Shown here in pieces: positions 45,671 through 54,509 of a stretch of DNA of 64,000 nucleotides. The stretch comes from Bacteroidia bacterium. GTDB taxonomy: Bacteria; Bacteroidota; Bacteroidia; Bacteroidales; Azobacteroidaceae. The notes under the pieces were generated by a model. That model was not told where the DNA came from and searched no databases. It saw nothing but the letters and a program-made list of their open reading frames with translations. The position numbers were made by a program, and so were the translations under genes. The stretch's first letter is position 1, and each line of letters starts with the position of its first letter. The DNA is taken from NCBI GenBank assembly GCA_025996865.1, contig BNTV01000013.1:1-64000 (forward strand). Direction: 5' to 3'.

Positions 45671-46470
45671 TCTCCTCTTACAAAACGACTGTTGCCTTAC
45701 TTTTGGTTTATGCTTTCAGTATGGGAACAGCTACTTTTGTCGAGAAATATGGGGGAACGGAGGCAGCCAAAGTGTTTGTTTACCATTCCCCTCTTTTTTT
45801 TGTGCTGCAATTTTTCCTGGTTATTAATTTTGTTGCAAGTTCGTTGCAGCATCAACTTTTTCAGCGAGGCAAATACGGATTTCTCGCCATTCATTTTGCT
45901 TTGATTGTGATTCTTGCCGGTGCGTTGACCACCCATATTTTCGGAAAAGAGGGAACGGTTCATCTTCGCGAAGGCGAGAGTCTTGATTATATGTCTGCCG
46001 AAACAAATCGAGGCGAAAGCCGGCAGCAATTGCCTTTCCGTTTGGAACTCATAAAATTTACGATGGAACGTTATCCGGGTTCTTCCAGTCCTTCCGGTTT
46101 TGAAAGTTTGATTCGTATCCACGCCGGCAATCAATCTTTTGAAAGAAAAATTTCCATGAACAATGTATTTGATTATAAAGGATACCGTTTTTTTCAGGCT
46201 TCTTTCGATAGCGATGAAAGGGGAACAATTCTTTCGGTCAACCGGGATGCGGCGGGACGAAACATTACTTATACCGGTTATGTACTCTTGGTAATCGGTT
46301 TTATATTAAGTTTTTTGGATAAAAATTCGCGGTTCAGGCAGTTGGGGCGGATTATGAGAAATTCTACGTCAGATGAAGATCTTTATCAATATCTGACAGA
46401 AAACAAGCCGGAGGGAAATGTGTTTTTGAATGAAATCGAACAAAAAAATTTTGAAGACGGAAGACCGTAA
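45655..46470 (+). CDS. resB: ResB-like cytochrome c biogenesis protein
   Basis: ResB/Ccs1 works with CcsA to carry haem across the membrane and attach it to CxxCH motifs. The 271-residue product has membrane segments at about residues 10-25 (VALLLVYAFSMGTATF), 42-60 and 73-92 (FLAIHFALIVILAGALTTHI), then a periplasmic part with GYRFFQASFDSDERGTILSVNRD, and a last segment (YVLLVIGFILSFL). I use the in-frame GTG at 45655, which overlaps the TIM-barrel gene and avoids a meaningless extension. The last three codons and the stop lie in repeat copy B. It is cut off from ccsA by an inserted gene. Confidence 0.82.
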   Translation: MGKSIISSYKTTVALLLVYAFSMGTATFVEKYGGTEAAKVFVYHSPLFFVLQFFLVINFVASSLQHQLFQRGKYGFLAIHFALIVILAGALTTHIFGKEGTVHLREGESLDYMSAETNRGESRQQLPFRLELIKFTMERYPGSSSPSGFESLIRIHAGNQSFERKISMNNVFDYKGYRFFQASFDSDERGTILSVNRDAAGRNITYTGYVLLVIGFILSFLDKNSRFRQLGRIMRNSTSDEDLYQYLTENKPEGNVFLNEIEQKNFEDGRP

Positions 46471-46577
46471 GGTCTTCTACTTGGGTAACCCCGCGGCAAG
46501 CGAAGCGCAGCCCGGGGTAGAGCAAATAGAAGACCTTACGGTCTTCCGGGTTCAGCACCTCAATTTAATATTTAGCC
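46460..46577. repeat. Palindrome-bounded repeat, copy B
   Basis: Left palindrome GAAGACCGTAAGGTCTTC (46460-46477), 48-base middle (46478-46525), right palindrome GAAGACCTTACGGTCTTC (46529-46546) and tail to 46577. The middle is the exact reverse complement of the middle of copy A (25629-25676), while palindrome and tail run the same way in both. Confidence 0.8.
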
Positions 46578-46655
46578 CATTTCATTTTATTTAAAATCCA
46601 AGTACAAAGATAGGACTATTTTCTCAGCATGATACCTTTTTCCAAAAAAAGTGAT

Positions 46656-46663
46656 TATATTTG
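46656..46663 (+). promoter_or_regulatory. -7 element of the AlbA_2 gene
   Basis: TATATTTG is a full TAnnTTTG match 21 bases before the ATG at 46685. The inserted gene therefore seems to have its own promoter. Confidence 0.5.
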
Positions 46664-46684
46664 CATCAAATTCAAACAAGCAAA

Positions 46685-47932
46685 ATGGACGATATATTGC
46701 TGTTGCAGGAAAGAGTAAAAAACACCATTGGTCTTGGCGAAAGCCATTTCAGGGAATTTAAAATCGCTTGGGAAGGAAAGCCAAGCAATAAAAAACCCCG
46801 GCAGACCAAGAAAATTTGTAAAGATATTGGCGAAGCCTTGGTGGCCTTTGCCAATGCCGACGGTGGTGAACTCCTTATTGGAGTGGAAGACGAGGGAACA
46901 ATCACTGGTGTCCCGCATTGGGAAGAAGAAATCAACAAGATGCTTGCTGCCGTAAAAACAAATATTTATGAAAATCAGGAATTGCCGCTGACTGCTTCAA
47001 CCAAACTCAATATCAACAATTTAACTGTTCTATATTTTTCGGTAAACAAAGGAACTACACAAATTTATCAACTTCCCGACGGAAGATGTGTCCGGCGAAA
47101 AGACAAAGCTACAATGCCCGCTTCCGTTAATGAGATAAATTTTGAACGTCAGGAAATTCGTTCCCGGGAATACGACAGCCGGTTTGTAGATGGCGCTTTT
47201 GTTACCGATTTGGATACATCACTTTTGCAAAGTGTAGCGGACTCGTACATTAAAGGATTAAGCGTTGAATTGTTTCTACAGCAGACCGGTCTTGCCGTAT
47301 ATGGCACGAACGGACTGCGCCTGAAAAGAGCGGCGCTATTGCTGTTTGCCAAAACGAATGAAATCGCGCGCTGGCACTCCAAATGTCAAATCAGGTACTT
47401 GAAAGTGCTGGGTGATGAACTGAAATCGGGTGAAGATTATAATGTGATAAGTGATGAAAGTATTCAGGGAAATATTTTTGATTTGTGTTTTAAGGCATGG
47501 GACGGCTTGCGACCCTATCTGTCCTATAAAACAGAATTTAGTGATGACGCTCGCTTCGAACAAAAATATATTTATCCGGAAGCCGCTTGTAGAGAGGCTA
47601 TTATAAATGCAATCGCACACAGGGACTACTCCATTCAAAACGGTATTGAAATTTATATTTTTAATGACAAAATAGAAATAAAAAGTCCCGGCGCTTTGTT
47701 ATCTACCATTACAATAAAAAATCTCCGTGAATTGGAAGGTGCGCACGAATCAAAAAATCCGTTAATTACCAGGATATTAAGAGAAAACAAGCTGATGAGG
47801 GAAATTGGTGAAGGCATGAAACGAATATTTAACTTGATGAATCCGGCCGAATTCAATTCTCCCCTGTTGTATTCCAACGGCATGTGGTTTAAAGTTACGT
47901 TGAGTAAAAAAAGTGTAGCACAAATTTCTTAA
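46685..47932 (+). CDS. AlbA_2-domain (Schlafen-like) ATP-binding protein
   Basis: The 415-residue product has an N-terminal AlbA_2 domain (ALVAFANADGGELLIGVEDEG, in two blocks, about residues 50-75) and a C-terminal GHKL-like ATPase part (EAACREAIINAIAHRDYS, then GEGMKRIFNLM). Such proteins are frequent in Bacteroidota accessory regions and are often called putative transcriptional regulators or DNA-binding proteins; a role in defence has been suggested for some. It sits with its own promoter between resB and ccsA, with repeat copy B on the left, so it looks like an inserted cargo gene. Confidence 0.8.
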   Translation: MDDILLLQERVKNTIGLGESHFREFKIAWEGKPSNKKPRQTKKICKDIGEALVAFANADGGELLIGVEDEGTITGVPHWEEEINKMLAAVKTNIYENQELPLTASTKLNINNLTVLYFSVNKGTTQIYQLPDGRCVRRKDKATMPASVNEINFERQEIRSREYDSRFVDGAFVTDLDTSLLQSVADSYIKGLSVELFLQQTGLAVYGTNGLRLKRAALLLFAKTNEIARWHSKCQIRYLKVLGDELKSGEDYNVISDESIQGNIFDLCFKAWDGLRPYLSYKTEFSDDARFEQKYIYPEAACREAIINAIAHRDYSIQNGIEIYIFNDKIEIKSPGALLSTITIKNLRELEGAHESKNPLITRILRENKLMREIGEGMKRIFNLMNPAEFNSPLLYSNGMWFKVTLSKKSVAQIS

Positions 47933-47936
47933 GAGT

Positions 47937-49487
47937 ATGATTATAATATCAACAGTCATTGTACTTTGCCTCACCTTATTTCCGGTGACATCCGCCAATG
48001 CGCAAAACGCATCAAACGCAGATATTCTCCTCCAAAAATACGTCATCAGCACTGAACACGCCGCCCGTTTCGGCGAGTTACCGATGCAATCCTTGGACGG
48101 CCGCATCGAACCGGTCAATACTTTCTCATCGGAAGCGCTTCGTAAACTGCATCATTCCGACAAAATCGGCAATCTCAATTCCGACCAATTCCTGCTGAGC
48201 TTGCTCGCTATGCCCGAAATGTGGATGCGGGTTCCGTTGATTACACTGAAAAACGAACAAATCGCAAAGAAATACGGTCTCAATTCCCGTCAATGCGCTT
48301 ATATAGAGTTATTTCAGGATGACGATATTTACAAATTACAAGATGATTTGCAAACGGTTTATTCCAAACCACCTTCCGAACGCAGTCGTTTCGACAAAGA
48401 TTTGATCAAATTGGATGAACAAGTCAATGTTTTTTACCGGTTAGTGAATGATCAAATGCTGAATATTTTTCCCGAACCGGATGCTCCGAATCATAAATGG
48501 TCTGCATCCAATGAGTTATTGAACATATACCTGTTTTACGTACAAAAGGGTTTGAAGACCGGCGATTGGATGCAGGCCGAACAAAGTTTGGAAGCCATCC
48601 GCGATTATCAGAAAAAAAATACGACTTTACAAATTGATAATCAGAAATTAAAAGCCGAATTACTGTATAACCGGTTGACTATTTTCCAACAATGTAAAAA
48701 AATCTATTTGATTTCGGGCGGGATATTGCTTGTGCTTGCTTTTATTTCTTTGTTCAAGAAAAACAAAGGATTGCAAACCGGAATTATCTCATTAGTTATC
48801 TTGATTTTAATGGCTTCGCTTTATCATTTATCCGGTATCGGTTTACGTTGGTACATAGCAGGTTATGCTCCTTGGAGCAATGCCTACGAGACGATGGTTT
48901 ACGTAGCTTTCATCACGATTGTCGCCGGTGTGTTTTTTATCCGGCAAAGTTCGATTACTTTTGCTTTGGCAAGTTTGTTCGGGGGAGTTATCCTGTTCGT
49001 TTCAGGCTTGAATTGGATGGATCCGCAAATCAGTCCTTTGGTACCGGTGTTGAAATCGCCTTGGCTGATGATTCATGTAGCTGTGATTGTGGCGGCTTAT
49101 GGATTTTTCGGAATCGGCTTTTTGTTGGGATTGACCCATTTAGGTTTAGGTTTTATTATGAAAAAAAATCCGGAATCTCCTGCAAATAAGCTGACCATTA
49201 TCAACGAGATGGCTTTAATAGTGGGTTTGACTTTGATGACCATCGGCACATTTGTCGGCGCCGTTTGGGCAAATGAATCCTGGGGACGTTATTGGGGTTG
49301 GGATCCGAAAGAGACTTGGGCGTTGGTTACCATTGTCGTTTACACCGTCGTGTTGCATTTGCGTTTGGTGAAAAAATGGAATCGCCCGGTGATTTTCAAT
49401 GCTGCGTCTGTTCTTGCTTTTGCAAGTGTTTTGATGACTTATTTCGGGGTTAACTATTTATTGAGCGGGATGCATTCGTATGGATGA
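47937..49487 (+). CDS. ccsA: Cytochrome c biogenesis protein CcsA with N-terminal extension
   Basis: The C-terminal part (about residues 250-510) is the CcsA haem channel, with multiple membrane helices and the WWD-type haem motif (VWANESWGRYWGWDPKETWAL). The N-terminal 250 residues have a hydrophobic first segment and a periplasmic part (ELPMQSLDGRIEPVNTFSSEALRKL) that in many Bacteroidota lies inside a single ResB-CcsA fusion. The gene thus looks like the second half of such a fusion, now a separate frame starting 4 bases after the AlbA_2 gene. It serves the tetraheme protein upstream. Confidence 0.88.
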   Translation: MIIISTVIVLCLTLFPVTSANAQNASNADILLQKYVISTEHAARFGELPMQSLDGRIEPVNTFSSEALRKLHHSDKIGNLNSDQFLLSLLAMPEMWMRVPLITLKNEQIAKKYGLNSRQCAYIELFQDDDIYKLQDDLQTVYSKPPSERSRFDKDLIKLDEQVNVFYRLVNDQMLNIFPEPDAPNHKWSASNELLNIYLFYVQKGLKTGDWMQAEQSLEAIRDYQKKNTTLQIDNQKLKAELLYNRLTIFQQCKKIYLISGGILLVLAFISLFKKNKGLQTGIISLVILILMASLYHLSGIGLRWYIAGYAPWSNAYETMVYVAFITIVAGVFFIRQSSITFALASLFGGVILFVSGLNWMDPQISPLVPVLKSPWLMIHVAVIVAAYGFFGIGFLLGLTHLGLGFIMKKNPESPANKLTIINEMALIVGLTLMTIGTFVGAVWANESWGRYWGWDPKETWALVTIVVYTVVLHLRLVKKWNRPVIFNAASVLAFASVLMTYFGVNYLLSGMHSYG

Positions 49488-49500
49488 TATGTGATAGCAG

Positions 49501-50043
49501 ATGACAATGACATTTAACGAATTTTACATACACTGGTATTCGCGCATGAAATCTTTTGCGTGTGAATACGTTGGCTGCGAAGAAGATGCCGAAAATATTG
49601 TACAGGACGTCTTTTTAGAACTCTATGAACAATATACAACGCTGTCGAATCGTGTAAATATCGTTGCCTATATATTTACCACCGTCAAAAACCGCAGTAT
49701 CGACCATTTGCGGCGTAAAGTTATGGCGCAGAAATCCGCCGAGCATTTACAGGAAGAATACCTCCTCACTTTGCAAATGAAGCTCAACTCATTGGAAATC
49801 CTTGACAATGAACTTTTCAAGGATAATGACGTAGAACAAGCCGTTACAAAAGCCTTGAACGCCCTCCCCGAACGTTGCCGCACCATTCTTGTCAAGCACA
49901 AGATTGAAGGGCAGAGACAAAAAGATATCGCCAAAGAATTAGGCGTCACTCCCAAAACCGTAGAAAACCAGTTAACCATCGCCTACAAAAAACTTCGCGA
50001 GGAACTGAAAGATTACCACCCGTTATTTCTTCTCTTTTTTTGA
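49501..50043 (+). CDS. ECF-type RNA polymerase sigma factor of the PUL
   Basis: The 180-residue protein has sigma region 2 (ENIVQDVFLELYEQYTTL, YIFTTVKNRSIDHLRR) and region 4 (ALPERCRTILVKHKIEGQRQKDIAKELGVTPKTVENQL, the latter as the HTH). In Bacteroidota, such factors are held by a FecR-type anti-sigma and drive a susC/susD pair, as laid out here. The start may be the ATG at 49501 or the one six bases later. Confidence 0.92.
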   Translation: MTMTFNEFYIHWYSRMKSFACEYVGCEEDAENIVQDVFLELYEQYTTLSNRVNIVAYIFTTVKNRSIDHLRRKVMAQKSAEHLQEEYLLTLQMKLNSLEILDNELFKDNDVEQAVTKALNALPERCRTILVKHKIEGQRQKDIAKELGVTPKTVENQLTIAYKKLREELKDYHPLFLLFF

Positions 50044-50125
50044 TAAACAAAAAAAAATGATTTTCTTTTGGGGGATTTTTGACGCTCATTCGTTTACCGA
50101 ATAAGAACGAACAAAAATCGTATTT

Positions 50126-51094
50126 ATGGATAGAGTTATTGCTTATTTTAATCAGGAGTTATCTGAAAAAGAAAGAATCGAATTGCTTCGGGAAGCGGCA
50201 GTCAACCCGGAATTGCAGAAAACTTTTGCCGGGGTTCAAAACTCCCTCGCCATTCTTTCATTCTCACCCGAAGCCATAGATACTCAAGCCGGAAAGCAAG
50301 CCCTGCATCGTTTGATGCAACGGAGAAACAAAAAACGATGGATTCGTTATTCGCTCAGGGCAGTTGCGAGCGCCGCCGCTATTGCCTTATTGGTTATTGT
50401 TACGCGCGCTGTTGTCCTGTCAACGGTATCTCCGGCAGAAACACAGCTGACTGCCCAGCAGGAATTATACGTGCCGGCCGGTCAACGCGCCCGCCTCACA
50501 CTTCCCGACGGCTCTACCGTCTGGCTCAATGCAGGCTCTACCCTATTGTATCCTTCCGCTTTTGGCAAGGAACGAAACGTTTGCTTGAAAGGAGAAGGCT
50601 TCTTCGACGTCGCTAAAAATCCGGACAAGCCCTTTATCGTCTCTACCGATTCCATAGACATTGTGGCGTTGGGCACTCAATTCAATGTTTACAGCTATGC
50701 CAAAGCCGGATATGTGAATACCACATTGATAGAAGGCAGCGTGAAAGTCTTTAGACCGGGAGAAAAAACCGGAGGAACTTTGCTCCAACCCAACCAGCAA
50801 GCCATTTACAAAAATGGGAAATTCAGCGTGAAAACATCCGCCGATACAGACAAACTGATGTGGAAAGAAGGCATTTACACGTTCAGGGAAGAAAATTTGG
50901 ACACCATTATTAAGGATTTGGAATTATACTACGATGTGAAGATTATTGTCCGCAACCCGAAAATACTTCAATACCGTTATACGGGAAAATTCCGCCAACG
51001 CGACGGGGTAATGGAAATCCTCCGCATCATTCAAAAGATACATGGATTCAAGATTTATAAAGATGAAAACCAGAATATAATCACACTAAGTTAA
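50126..51094 (+). CDS. FecR-family anti-sigma factor
   Basis: The 322-residue protein has a cytoplasmic N-terminal part that binds sigma, one membrane helix (about residues 72-98, ALLVIVTRAVVL), and a periplasmic FecR domain (PAGQRARLTLPDGSTVWLNAGS, then GEGFFDVAKNPDKPFIV, and the DUF4974 end YDVKIIVRNPKI...YTGKF). It should receive a signal from the STN domain of the SusC-like receptor and release the sigma factor. 82 bases separate it from the sigma gene; that gap has a GGGGGATTTTTGACGCTCATT stretch. Confidence 0.92.
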   Translation: MDRVIAYFNQELSEKERIELLREAAVNPELQKTFAGVQNSLAILSFSPEAIDTQAGKQALHRLMQRRNKKRWIRYSLRAVASAAAIALLVIVTRAVVLSTVSPAETQLTAQQELYVPAGQRARLTLPDGSTVWLNAGSTLLYPSAFGKERNVCLKGEGFFDVAKNPDKPFIVSTDSIDIVALGTQFNVYSYAKAGYVNTTLIEGSVKVFRPGEKTGGTLLQPNQQAIYKNGKFSVKTSADTDKLMWKEGIYTFREENLDTIIKDLELYYDVKIIVRNPKILQYRYTGKFRQRDGVMEILRIIQKIHGFKIYKDENQNIITLS

Positions 51095-51256
51095 AAAAAA
51101 CGAATATTCACCTCATCAAAAATATTGCCTATGGAACAACTACAAGAATGAAAAACATGAAAAACCGGCAGACGCTGACACATCCGCCGGTCGGTGTAAG
51201 CAAACACCCCGATTGATTGTAAAAAAAATTTAGTATTTACTTAACGAGATAAAGAT
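51095..51256 (+). promoter_or_regulatory. Leader region of the SusC gene
   Basis: The 162-base gap holds a small stem (ACCGGC 51164-51169 with GCCGGT 51186-51191) and a 22-codon frame (51149-51217). The sigma-dependent promoter of the PUL is expected here, but I cannot point to a motif that I trust. Confidence 0.35.
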
Positions 51257-54200
51257 ATGAAATTAATTTTATTTAGAATTATGAAAATCTCTTTTTTATT
51301 ACTTTTTGTGTGCGTTTTTCAAATGCTTGCCACAAACGGTAATGCACAAAACGCAGTAGTTAACCTCTCTTCCAATCAACTGACCATGGCTCAATTGATT
51401 GAAGAGATTGAGAAGCAGACCGACTATTTAGTCGTGTACAGCAACAGCGAAATGAATACCTCGAAAAATCTGACGCTGAAGAACAAGTCAGCGAAAGTAT
51501 CCGACATTTTGCAGGAAGTATTTGGCAATGAGGAGATGAAGTATGAGTTTGAAAACAACTACATCATCTTGTCGAAGCGGGCAATCACCCTTAATAATCA
51601 ACAAGATCCCGGCAAACGAATCACCGGAACGGTGATTGATGATAAAGGTGAGCCGATTATCGGCGCAAGCATTTCCGAAAAAGGAACCCGAAATGGTATC
51701 GCTACCAATTTGGAGGGCAAGTTTAGTTTGCAAGTCAGTCCCGACGCAATTCTTGTCATTACTTACATCGGATATAGTGCGCAAGAGATAACCATAGGAA
51801 ACCAAACCAATTTGAATATCACGCTAATCGAAAACAGTCTGGCTTTGGATGAAGTAGTTGTGGTCGGTTACGGAAGCATCGAAAAAAGGAGAGTGACCAG
51901 TGCTATCGCCAGTGTAAAATCAGAGAACTTCATCAAAGTACCTACTCCCGATGCTGCACAGATGATTCGTGGGCAGGTGGCTGGTTTAGCAGTTATTTCT
52001 CCGGATGCCAATCCTACTTCGACTTCCCAGTTATTGTTGCGCGGTATCACCACCTTACGATCAAGCACCAGCCCATTGATACTTATTGACGGTATTCCGG
52101 GCGATTTAAGAACCGTATCACCTGATGAGATTGAGCAAATAGATGTATTGAAAGATGGTTCTGCTGCTGCAATCTACGGTAGTCGCGGAACGAATGGCGT
52201 GATCATCATCACCACCAAGAATGCGAAAGGCGAAGTACCGACAACGGTAGAAGTAAATACTTACTTGTCCACACAGCAAATATCCCGTAAATTGCCGTTT
52301 CTGACTTTAGATCAATACCTCGATAAGGTAGCGCAAGGCTTACCCGGCGCACAGGATAACGGAGGTAGAGTCAATTGGTTGGACGAAGTATTACAGACCC
52401 CGTTGACACAAGTATATAATATCAGTTTGCGAGGTGGGAGCAGAACTACGAACTACACTGCCGGTTTTGATTATCGTGACATGAACGGTATCATGAAACG
52501 TTCCAATAATCGGATGATATATCCGCGTATAGAAGTAACTCACCGAATGTTTGATAATAAACTGAGAATCAATGCAGGTCTGAATGGATACCAGCAAAAA
52601 TATTTTGATGGAGCAAATGGAGGAAGTTTTAATAATGCCGTGTACCGTAATGCTTTAACATTTAGTCCGGCTGATCCGATTAAAGATGCCAATGGCGTAT
52701 GGTATCAAAGTCCGGGTAAAACAGATTATTCCAATCCTTTAGCGCTTTTGATGGAAGTAGAGGGAGAAGATAAGGCTACCAATCTAAGAATGTATGCTAA
52801 CGTTACGTTCACACCCATTGCAGGCTTGGACATCAAATATTTAGTATCGAGTAATACCTATAATTTAACGCAGGGTTACTATGAAACACAAAAGCACTTG
52901 TCCACCGTCCGAGATAATAGAAATGGGTTTGCGGCACTGGGTACGACACGTACGGCGGATGACTTGAGCGAATTAACGGCTTCATACAATAAGACCTTAT
53001 TTAACGATCATACTTTTACCGTATTGGGAGGATATAGTTGGATGCGAAATAATCATCAGAATTATTGGATAAATAACTGGGATTTCCCTTCAGATGATTA
53101 TACCTATAATTCGATACAATCGGGACAGGCTTTGGCCAACGGACGTGCGAGTATAGCTTCTGCTCAGAGAGAAAACAAACTAATCGGCTATTTCGGACGT
53201 TTGAATTACAACTACAAAGGGAAATACATGCTGTCTGCCAGTGTACGTTACGAAGGCTCCTCCAAATTCGGAGTTGACCACAAATGGGGTACTTTTCCTG
53301 CTGTATCTGTAGGCTGGAATCTTAAGGGAGAAGATTTTCTGAAAGATGTAAGTTTTTTAAGTAACTTGAAACTCAGAGGCGGTTTTGGTATTACCGGTAC
53401 AGAACCTTTGGATCCTTACATGTCGCTTAATACATTAAGCTTTGGCGACTATGCAAATATGAACGGCACATGGGTTAAGTCTATCCGTCCCAATTCAAAT
53501 TCTAACGCTGATTTGCGTTGGGAGAAAAAAGAAGAAACCAATATAGGATTGGATTTTGGTTTCTTTGACGAACGGCTCTCCGGAAGTATTGATTATTACA
53601 ACCGCGATACCAAGGATTTGATATGGAATTACACTGTACCTTCGCCTCCTTATTTGTTTTCCAGCATGGTAGCAAATGCCGGTTCGATGCGAAACAGGGG
53701 AATTGAAGTTACTCTGCAAGCCATTCCTGTACAGACAAAAGATTTTCAATGGGTAACCAATGCCAATTATTCAACAAATAAGAACACCTTGCTTTCCTTG
53801 TCTAATGAGAAATTTATTTCCAGCGGATATTCCGACCAGGGCAGTACAGGCGAACCGATTCAGCAAACAACCCATCGGATAAAGGAAGGACAACCTATTG
53901 GTAATTTCTATGGCTTTAAAAGTGTGGATATTGATGAAAATGGATTCTGGATTATCGAAGGAGAGGATGGAACCCCCAAACCCATATTGCAACAGCAACC
54001 TACTGATAAAAAGGTGATTGGAAATGGTTTGCCTAAACATTATCTGAACTGGAATAATTCTATTTCGTATAAAAACTTCGATCTGGGAGTTACTATGCGT
54101 GGCGCTTTTAGGTTCCAAATCTTGAATATGCCCGAGCTGCAATATGCTTATCCTATCATGCTTACCAGAGGGAATGTCCTGCAAAAAGCATTCGACAATG

Positions 54201-54496
54201 TCTATGGAAAAAGACCGCTGGCAGTGAATCAGGAATTACAGTACGTAAGCTATTATATCCAAGACGGGGATTATTGGAAAATAGACCAGCTTACATTTGG
54301 TTATACGCTGAATGTGAAGAGCAAATGGATTGAACGTTTTCGTATTTATGGTTCGATTTCAAATCTGGCTGTTCTTACCGGATACAGTGGCATTGATCCG
54401 GAAGTTGGTATTAGCGGACTGGCTCCCGGAGTGGATGACAAAAACAGATATCCGGCAGCCCGTACCTTTACTCTTGGAGCTTCTTTCAAATTTTAA
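51257..54496 (+). CDS. SusC-type TonB-dependent receptor with STN signalling domain
   Basis: The 1079-residue protein imports an oligosaccharide across the outer membrane. Order of parts: signal peptide (to NAQ near residue 31), STN domain (about 40-112, LIEEIEKQTDYLVVYSNSEM), carboxypeptidase-like beta-sandwich (about 121-200), TonB box region with LDEVVVVGYGS, plug (MIRGQVAGLAVISPDANP, PLILIDGIPGDL, GSAAAIYGSRGTNGVIIITT) and a 22-strand barrel ending in FTLGASFKF. The STN domain fits regulation by the adjacent sigma/FecR pair. It is paired with the SusD gene 13 bases downstream. Confidence 0.96.
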   Translation: MKLILFRIMKISFLLLFVCVFQMLATNGNAQNAVVNLSSNQLTMAQLIEEIEKQTDYLVVYSNSEMNTSKNLTLKNKSAKVSDILQEVFGNEEMKYEFENNYIILSKRAITLNNQQDPGKRITGTVIDDKGEPIIGASISEKGTRNGIATNLEGKFSLQVSPDAILVITYIGYSAQEITIGNQTNLNITLIENSLALDEVVVVGYGSIEKRRVTSAIASVKSENFIKVPTPDAAQMIRGQVAGLAVISPDANPTSTSQLLLRGITTLRSSTSPLILIDGIPGDLRTVSPDEIEQIDVLKDGSAAAIYGSRGTNGVIIITTKNAKGEVPTTVEVNTYLSTQQISRKLPFLTLDQYLDKVAQGLPGAQDNGGRVNWLDEVLQTPLTQVYNISLRGGSRTTNYTAGFDYRDMNGIMKRSNNRMIYPRIEVTHRMFDNKLRINAGLNGYQQKYFDGANGGSFNNAVYRNALTFSPADPIKDANGVWYQSPGKTDYSNPLALLMEVEGEDKATNLRMYANVTFTPIAGLDIKYLVSSNTYNLTQGYYETQKHLSTVRDNRNGFAALGTTRTADDLSELTASYNKTLFNDHTFTVLGGYSWMRNNHQNYWINNWDFPSDDYTYNSIQSGQALANGRASIASAQRENKLIGYFGRLNYNYKGKYMLSASVRYEGSSKFGVDHKWGTFPAVSVGWNLKGEDFLKDVSFLSNLKLRGGFGITGTEPLDPYMSLNTLSFGDYANMNGTWVKSIRPNSNSNADLRWEKKEETNIGLDFGFFDERLSGSIDYYNRDTKDLIWNYTVPSPPYLFSSMVANAGSMRNRGIEVTLQAIPVQTKDFQWVTNANYSTNKNTLLSLSNEKFISSGYSDQGSTGEPIQQTTHRIKEGQPIGNFYGFKSVDIDENGFWIIEGEDGTPKPILQQQPTDKKVIGNGLPKHYLNWNNSISYKNFDLGVTMRGAFRFQILNMPELQYAYPIMLTRGNVLQKAFDNVYGKRPLAVNQELQYVSYYIQDGDYWKIDQLTFGYTLNVKSKWIERFRIYGSISNLAVLTGYSGIDPEVGISGLAPGVDDKNRYPAARTFTLGASFKF

Positions 54497-54509
54497 AACA
54501 TTAAGTAGT

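Noticed and set aside
41560..46470. Calling the cluster a nitrite reductase (nrf) operon
   Set aside because: There is no pentahaem NrfA with a CxxCK site; only the NrfH-like and haem-attachment parts are present.
51149..51217. 22-codon frame before susC
   Set aside because: Short, unconserved as far as I can see, and includes the small stem. It may be a leader peptide but nothing supports that.
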